This document shows, one piece after another, positions 59,327 to 64,000 of a stretch of DNA of 64,000 bases; the first letter of the stretch is position 1, and each line of letters opens with the position of its first letter. Under the pieces are notes generated by a model. It saw nothing but the letters and a program-made list of their open reading frames with translations, did no database searches and was not told the DNA's origin. The position numbers and the translations under genes were made by a program. Location of the stretch: positions 1,860,001-1,924,000 of the forward strand of contig NC_014666.1 in NCBI RefSeq assembly GCF_000166135.1. The letters are read 5' to 3'. The stretch is from Pseudofrankia inefficax (GTDB lineage: Bacteria; Actinomycetota; Actinomycetes; Frankiales; Frankiaceae).

Positions 59327-61213
59327 TCAGGGGCTGGCGGCGAGGAGCTGGTTGGTCGCGAGCTCGCGATAGGTGGGGTCGGCGTCGAGCAGCTCGCTGT
59401 GGGTGCCGACGGCCCGCACCCGGCCCGCCTCCAGGACGACGATCTGACGGGCGTTGACGACCGTCGACAACCGGTGGGCGACGACCATCACCGTGGTGGT
59501 CCTGGCCGCCGCCTCCAAGGTGGTGCGCAGCGCGGCCTCGTTGACCGCGTCCAGCGCGGAGGTCGCCTCGTCGAGCAGGAGCAGCCGCGGCCGACGCAGG
59601 AACGCCCGGCCGATCGCGATGCGCTGGCGCTGGCCACCGGACAGGGTGCCGCCACGATGGCCGATCCAGCCGTCGAGCCCGCCCGGCAGGGTCTGGACCA
59701 GGTCCTCCAGCCGGGCGAGGGCCACGACCTCCCAGAGCCGCTCGTCAGCGACCCCGGACAGGCCGAGCGTGAGGTTGTCGCGCAGGGTGCCGGCGAGCAC
59801 GGGAGAGTCCTGTTCGACGTAGCCGATCGCCCGGCGCAGCTCGGCGAGCGGCCAGTCACGGACGTCCCGGCCGTCGAGGAGGACCCGGCCCGAGGTGACC
59901 TCGTGGAACCGTTCGAGCAGGGCGAACAGGCTCGACTTGCCGGCACCGGACGGTCCGACGACGGCGGTCGTGCCGCCCGGCGGCACGGTGAACGTCACGC
60001 CCTGGTGCACCAGCGGGAGGTCCGGCCGGTAGCCGAACACGACGTGTTCGAAGGCCACGGCGGCGCAGAGACCGGCCCGGCGTGGGTCGGCGCGTGGACG
60101 GTCAGCCCCGTTCGCGCCGGTTGGGAAGGGCCCGTGACCGCGGTCGCCGAACCGGGTTCTAGCCCTGGCCGCCAGGGCGGCGATGGCCCGACCGTCCACC
60201 GGGCCGACGGTCGCCGGCTCGGGTTCGACGGGCAGTCGCAGCACGTCCTGGATGCGTTCGGCCGCTGCGCCGCCGACCTTGAGCTGGCCCCAGGCGCTGA
60301 CCAGCGTGGTGACGGGTTGGGTCAGGAAGAACATGTACAGCAGATAGGCGATCAGGTCGGCGAGCGGCAGCCGTCCCGCGGCGACGCGCGCGCCGCCGAC
60401 GCCGAGTACGGCGAGGAACGAGGTCTGCATCAGGAGGCCGGCGGATGCTCCGCTGGCCGCCTGCCAGCCGGCGACCCGCAGGCCGCGCCGCCACGCGGTG
60501 TCGGCGGCGTCGGTCAGCAGGCCGATCTCGTGGGCCTCGGCGCCGGCCGCCTTGACGGTCTGGAAGGCCCCGAGGTCGCGGTCGAGCAGCATGGCCAGGT
60601 AGGCGACGGCTTCCTGCGCCTTGCCGGTGGCCGCCCCGATTCTGGCGGCGGCCCAGCGCACCGAGACACTCATCGTCACGACAGCGCCCAGCGTGACCGC
60701 GAGCAGCACGTAGTCGATCAGGCCCATCAGGACGAGGGAACCCAGAAGGGCGAGCATGGCGGTGACGGAGGCGACCATCGCCTGGGTCGTCACCTGGCGC
60801 AGCAGGGTCGTGTCGGCGACGAGCCGGGACAGCAGGTCCGCGGGTGGGATCCTGTCGGCGGCCGCGGGGCGCATGCGCAGGATGCGGGTCACCAGCAGCC
60901 GTCGCACGGTGCGGACGAGGGACTCGCCGACCGACTCGACGAAGAAGTAGCCGACGCCCCCGACCGCGGTCCCGAGCACGACGGCCCCGGCCAGGAGCAG
61001 GAGCAGCCCGCCGGTCGGCTGGTGTCGGGCGAGGCGGTTGAGGATGCGCTGCGCGACGATCGGCTGCGACAGCGACAGGGCGGTGCCCGCGAGCGTCAGC
61101 ACACTGCCCAGCGCGAGCCTGGCCCGGAAGCCTGCGGTGTACCAGAGGATCAGCCGCAGCCGGTTGTGTGGCCGGTGCCGGGGGGCGGGACCGGCGAGCT
61201 CGCTCGCGCTCAC
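59327..61213 (-). CDS. ABC exporter, fused membrane and ATPase domains
   Basis: This 628-residue half-transporter has a six-helix exporter membrane domain (about 25-310) and one nucleotide-binding domain. Walker A is GPSGAGKS, Q-loop IGYVEQDSPVLAGTLRDN (in part YVEQDSPVLAGTL), signature LSGGQRQRI and Walker B LLLLDEATSALD. It would act as a homodimer or pair with another half. GTG 61213 overlaps the glycosyltransferase stop by four bases. A long extension to 62029 in the same frame is a shadow. It probably exports the PKS-derived glycoside made by the operon. Confidence 0.92.
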   Translation of the reverse strand: MSASELAGPAPRHRPHNRLRLILWYTAGFRARLALGSVLTLAGTALSLSQPIVAQRILNRLARHQPTGGLLLLLAGAVVLGTAVGGVGYFFVESVGESLVRTVRRLLVTRILRMRPAAADRIPPADLLSRLVADTTLLRQVTTQAMVASVTAMLALLGSLVLMGLIDYVLLAVTLGAVVTMSVSVRWAAARIGAATGKAQEAVAYLAMLLDRDLGAFQTVKAAGAEAHEIGLLTDAADTAWRRGLRVAGWQAASGASAGLLMQTSFLAVLGVGGARVAAGRLPLADLIAYLLYMFFLTQPVTTLVSAWGQLKVGGAAAERIQDVLRLPVEPEPATVGPVDGRAIAALAARARTRFGDRGHGPFPTGANGADRPRADPRRAGLCAAVAFEHVVFGYRPDLPLVHQGVTFTVPPGGTTAVVGPSGAGKSSLFALLERFHEVTSGRVLLDGRDVRDWPLAELRRAIGYVEQDSPVLAGTLRDNLTLGLSGVADERLWEVVALARLEDLVQTLPGGLDGWIGHRGGTLSGGQRQRIAIGRAFLRRPRLLLLDEATSALDAVNEAALRTTLEAAARTTTVMVVAHRLSTVVNARQIVVLEAGRVRAVGTHSELLDADPTYRELATNQLLAASP

Positions 61214-62397
61214 CGGCGCCGGCCGGCTTCCCTGACGACTGCCTCCACGTGGTCCGCGGCGGCGCCCGCACCGCCCGCGGTTCGCAGCGAGGCGCCGACG
61301 GCTTCGGCGGCCTTGCGGTAGCGGGCCCGGCCCAGGACGTCGACGACCGCGGCGGCGACGAGGTCGGCCGTCGCCCGGCCGAAATGCAGCCGGATGCCCG
61401 CGCCCGCGTCGACCACCTGCTGGGCGACGATCGGCTGGTCGTCGCGGATCGGCGCGACGACCAGCGGCACGTCGTGCGCGAGCGCCTCGCACACCGTGTT
61501 GTGCCCGGCGTGGCACACGACGGCGGCCGCGTGCGACAGGAGCGGAAGCATCGGCAGGCGCGGTCGGACGAGCACGTTGTCCGGGACCGCCGTCAGCGCT
61601 CCCGACGGGTCGGCGATCGCTGCCTGCGCGCCGCGCAGCTGACCCAGCGCGTCGACGCAGGCCCGCAGGAACCGCGCGCCGACGGGAGCGTTGACGGTGC
61701 CCAGGCTCACGACGACGAGGGCCGCCGCCGGATCCAGCCAGGCCCACGGGAACTGGTCGTCCGGCCCGGCGCCCGGCTGGCGCAGCGCGGGGCCCACCCA
61801 GGCGGTCGGCGCCCCGGACGGCTCCGCCGGCCCGGCGAGAGCCTCCGTGGTGAAGGCCAGAACCAGCAACGGGGAGCGTTCGAGGGTCGCGGGCGTCAGC
61901 GCCACGGCGGGCCGCGGGCAGCACCGCGCGATCAGGCCGGCGAACAGGTCGTCCAGCCAGCGCCGGACCTGGGGCGTCGCGGTGAACGGATCCCGCAGCG
62001 AGCCCGACGTGCTGGCCGAGGTCACCCACGGAATCCCCAGCCGGGCGCCGGCGAGAGGTCCAGCCAGCGCCTGCATGTCGCAGACCAGGAGGTCGGCGTC
62101 GACGCGTTTGGCCGCGTCGGCGACCGACTCGTGGGTGGCCTCGGCGAGCGGGACGAGGAAGTCCTCCCAGAGAAACCGGGCGGCGGCGTAGCCCCGCAGG
62201 CCGAGGCCCTGGTCGGCGCCCAGCGGCGGGCCGAGGGCGGGGTGCACCTCGGCCTCCGGTCCGGCGAGCGCGCGGACCAGTGACGGTTCACCCGACCAGG
62301 CGACGCGGTGGCCACGGGCCGCCAGCTCGTCGGCCACCGCGACCAGCGGCGTGATGTGCCCGACCAGCGGCGGGACGACGAGCAGGAAGCTGCTCAT
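61210..62397 (-). CDS. GT1 (MGT/UGT-like) glycosyltransferase
   Basis: This 395-residue GT-B glycosyltransferase has an N-terminal acceptor domain (PLVGHITPLVAVADELA, then GHRVAWSGEP) and a C-terminal donor motif (VVCHAGHNTVCEALAHDVPL, then APIRDDQPIVAQQVV). This is the His-Asn/Asp-Gln layout of antibiotic and macrolide glycosyltransferases. It transfers a sugar from a nucleotide donor to a small molecule, probably the PKS product of this operon. It overlaps the hydrolase by ATGA and the exporter by GTGA. Confidence 0.92.
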   Translation of the reverse strand: MSSFLLVVPPLVGHITPLVAVADELAARGHRVAWSGEPSLVRALAGPEAEVHPALGPPLGADQGLGLRGYAAARFLWEDFLVPLAEATHESVADAAKRVDADLLVCDMQALAGPLAGARLGIPWVTSASTSGSLRDPFTATPQVRRWLDDLFAGLIARCCPRPAVALTPATLERSPLLVLAFTTEALAGPAEPSGAPTAWVGPALRQPGAGPDDQFPWAWLDPAAALVVVSLGTVNAPVGARFLRACVDALGQLRGAQAAIADPSGALTAVPDNVLVRPRLPMLPLLSHAAAVVCHAGHNTVCEALAHDVPLVVAPIRDDQPIVAQQVVDAGAGIRLHFGRATADLVAAAVVDVLGRARYRKAAEAVGASLRTAGGAGAAADHVEAVVREAGRRR

Positions 62398-63209
62398 GCC
62401 TGCCCTCCGGGCGCCACCGGGACGGTGTGGTGCGAGAAGATCCAGTCGAGCAGCAGCTCCCGTACCTGCCGATGGGCCTCGACGAGTACCGAGTGGTCCT
62501 GGTCGGGGATCACGACGGTCCGGCAGTCCGGCAGCAGGCTCTCCAGGAGATACGGGTCGTCGGCCTGGAACCCGTCGCTGCCGATGATGCTCAGCACCGG
62601 GACGGTGATCTGGCTGAGGTCGGTCAGGTCGAGCATCGGCCCGGTCGGGATCTCCTCGACCATCGAGGTCGCCTCCAGCCGCCGGTAGGCCTGCCGGGAC
62701 AGCCGGGCGTGGTGGTCACCGAACCGCACCGCGATCCACTGGTACGCCTCGTCGGTGGACAGCTCCCGCTTGGTGTTGGCCAACACCTCACCCACCCGCG
62801 CGGCCCACGTCTCGGTCGGCGGCTCGGACTCGATGCAGACCAGGCTGGCGACCCGCTCGGGGTACGCGGCGGCGAACCCGAACGCGATCGTGCCCCCGAA
62901 ACTGTTCCCGATCAGGTGCACCGGTGCCCGCACGTCGAGCGCGCCGAGCAGCCCGTCGAGATCGGCCACGAAATCGCCGACCTGGTAGCCGCTGGCGGGT
63001 CGGGCGCTGTTCCCGTGGCCCCGCAGGTCGTAGAACAGCAGGTCGACGCCGGCCGCGGCCAGCGGGGCGGCCAGGGTCAGGTAGAAGCTCGCGAGGCTGT
63101 CGGTCCCGAGACCGTGGACGCACACGAGCGTCGGTGCCGGGTCGTCCGACGGCCGGCCCGACGTGTGCAGGTAGTGGATGTCCGCACCGTTGACATGAAG
63201 AGTCGGCAT
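62394..63209 (-). CDS. alpha/beta hydrolase
   Basis: This 271-residue hydrolase has nucleophile elbow HLIGNSFGGTIA (Ser near residue 103), oxyanion segment VCVHGLGTDS and catalytic His in IPDQDHSVLVE. In PKS operons this fold often works as an offloading or editing thioesterase or as a product esterase. It is placed between ACP (two-base gap) and glycosyltransferase (ATGA overlap), so a release or editing role is probable. Confidence 0.9.
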   Translation of the reverse strand: MPTLHVNGADIHYLHTSGRPSDDPAPTLVCVHGLGTDSLASFYLTLAAPLAAAGVDLLFYDLRGHGNSARPASGYQVGDFVADLDGLLGALDVRAPVHLIGNSFGGTIAFGFAAAYPERVASLVCIESEPPTETWAARVGEVLANTKRELSTDEAYQWIAVRFGDHHARLSRQAYRRLEATSMVEEIPTGPMLDLTDLSQITVPVLSIIGSDGFQADDPYLLESLLPDCRTVVIPDQDHSVLVEAHRQVRELLLDWIFSHHTVPVAPGGQA

Positions 63210-63211
63210 GC

Positions 63212-63520
63212 TCAGTCGACGGCCGTCGCGACATCGAGGCGGGACACGACGTAGTCGACGACCTGGCCGACGCGCAGGCCGATGACGTCCGCGAGGTCCT
63301 TGTCGGAGAGGAACTCCGCCATGCTCACCTGGTCCCCGTACCGCGCCGCGAGCATCACGCCGAGGGTGACCAGGTCGATGCTCTCCAGCTCCAGCTCACT
63401 GTGGAACAGCGTGTCCATCGTGACGTCGACGGGCGGTGACCCGTACTTCTGGACGATCTCGTTGATGAGACTGTTGATCTCGGTCAGGACGGCGCTGGTC
63501 TGGTCGTCGTCTGCGGTCAT
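63212..63520 (-). CDS. acyl carrier protein
   Basis: This 102-residue ACP has the phosphopantetheine attachment site ELELESIDLV with Ser47, in the place of the usual DSL, and the flanking helices (TEINSLINEIVQKYG, then DLADVIGLRVGQVV). It is freestanding and ends two bases before the hydrolase. ATG 63520 overlaps the preceding PKS-type gene as ATGA. The S-I-D variation is compatible with function. Confidence 0.9.
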   Translation of the reverse strand: MTADDDQTSAVLTEINSLINEIVQKYGSPPVDVTMDTLFHSELELESIDLVTLGVMLAARYGDQVSMAEFLSDKDLADVIGLRVGQVVDYVVSRLDVATAVD

Positions 63521-64000
63521 GCTTCGATTCCTCTCGATTCCAGATGGTGTTCGTCGTGGCTGGCGCTGTCCGGCGTGGCGGGATCGGTTCGCGCGGCCAG
63601 CGGCCGCGCGATGGCCGCCGCGAGATCCGGCTGGCTCGTGACCTCGATCTCGAACGGGGGCAGCGCGTAGCCGTGGGCACCGGAGACCGCCACGGCGCCC
63701 GTGACGTCGCGTCGGTGTGCCCCGTCCGGACGGGAGGCGGTGCCGAAGGGGTCCGACACCCGCAGCTGGGCCGGGAAGATCGCCTGACGGCGCGGCCCCC
63801 AGAGCTGGGCGCGGACGGCGTCCTTCACGGCGATCCGCCGCAGCAGCCATTCACGCCGCAGCGTCGGGGGAGTGGCGTCGTACTGTGCGCGTTCCGCCGC
63901 GCCGAGGTAGCGGCTGAGCACCATCTCGCGGACGGCGAGGTCGGACCACCGCTCGGTCGCCACCATCCAGCCGTCGGCGCGGCGCTCGGCGAACGGCTGC
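63517..64000 (-). CDS. C-terminal end of a PKS-type protein with PPTase-like domain (partial)
   Basis: The frame is open to the right edge, so at least 160 C-terminal residues are visible and the start is outside. LRREWLLRRIAVKDAVRAQLWG matches the PPTase-like segment found at the C-terminus of some actinobacterial and other iterative type I PKS proteins (R-IA-KDA, similar to the W-KE motif of Sfp-type enzymes). DVTGAVAVSGAHGYALPPFEIEV follows. Stop overlaps ACP start by ATGA. A stand-alone PPTase-like protein is possible, but the 34-base upstream continuation suggests a longer enzyme. Confidence 0.65.
   Translation of the reverse strand, partial: QPFAERRADGWMVATERWSDLAVREMVLSRYLGAAERAQYDATPPTLRREWLLRRIAVKDAVRAQLWGPRRQAIFPAQLRVSDPFGTASRPDGAHRRDVTGAVAVSGAHGYALPPFEIEVTSQPDLAAAIARPLAARTDPATPDSASHDEHHLESRGIEA

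Noticed and set aside
59327-61213. ABC exporter as part of the M50 peptide system
   Set aside because: It is coupled by overlap to a glycosyltransferase in the PKS operon and separated from the peptide locus by four unrelated genes.
59165-61321. 718-codon plus-strand frame
   Set aside because: Antisense to the ABC exporter; low-complexity protein.
61214-62029. N-terminal extension of the ABC exporter
   Set aside because: The extension is antisense-like shadow within the glycosyltransferase gene; GTG 61213 overlaps its stop as GTGA and gives normal exporter length.

Overview
The window looks like chromosomal DNA of a high-GC actinomycete. Coding is strongly GC-biased, starts are often GTG or TTG, lipoprotein ABC-binding proteins, an F420-type (Ddn-like) oxidoreductase, P450, TetR/GntR/LuxR regulators and PKS genes are abundant, and genes often join by ATGA/GTGA overlaps. 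A Frankia-like or related actinomycete fits, but genus cannot be fixed from the sequence alone.

Layout. (1) 1-4432: the edge of an integrated element. A tRNA-Met(CAT) with encoded CCA (4356-4432) is followed at its 3' side by a tyrosine recombinase. Beyond that lie two atypical hypothetical genes and an IS110-family transposase with its noncoding end. (2) 4675-10736: methyltransferase, P450, orphan branched-chain-type binding lipoprotein, acyl-CoA synthetase and TetR regulator, all on the minus strand. (3) 11476-24930: a GntR regulator and a long plus-strand catabolic operon: ornithine-cyclodeaminase-like reductase, BBE-type flavin oxidase, TIM-barrel isomerase-like protein, complete Opp/Dpp-type ABC importer, MmgE/PrpD protein, nucleoside-deaminase-like enzyme and amidohydrolase. 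This looks like uptake plus breakdown of one unknown nitrogenous compound. (4) 24990-29234: Uma2-type protein, an unknown gene behind a perfect palindrome, and a two-component system divergent from a secreted repeat protein. (5) 29335-36038: a large LuxR/AAA regulator divergent from a GshB-MAPEG-MFS operon, then a Fic protein with its own palindrome. (6) 36102-43317: DUF1214, sulfotransferase and epimerase operon, TesB thioesterase/VOC pair, GntR, SDR and hot-dog protein.

(7) 43412-50671: two paralogous orphan binding lipoproteins flanking a Ddn-like oxidoreductase, an ECF-type sigma factor with a four-fold repeat tail plus a linked membrane protein, and a TIR protein with a transmembrane anchor. 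(8) 51125-53436: an MFS drug exporter and TetR regulator with three copies of one operator. (9) 53470-56090: the most interesting locus. A membrane M50 zinc protease with a PqqD-like N-terminal domain follows two small precursor-like peptides that share an ELLPxRxTL motif, with strong hairpins before and after the first peptide gene. It resembles a RiPP (ribosomal peptide) system but matches no class I recognise. (10) 56358-59150: SDR, a frameshifted alpha/beta hydrolase, HxlR regulator and a truncated YCII-like gene. (11) 59327-64000: a tightly overlapped operon of the end of a PKS-type protein with a PPTase-like tail, ACP, alpha/beta hydrolase, GT1 glycosyltransferase and ABC exporter, running off the right edge.
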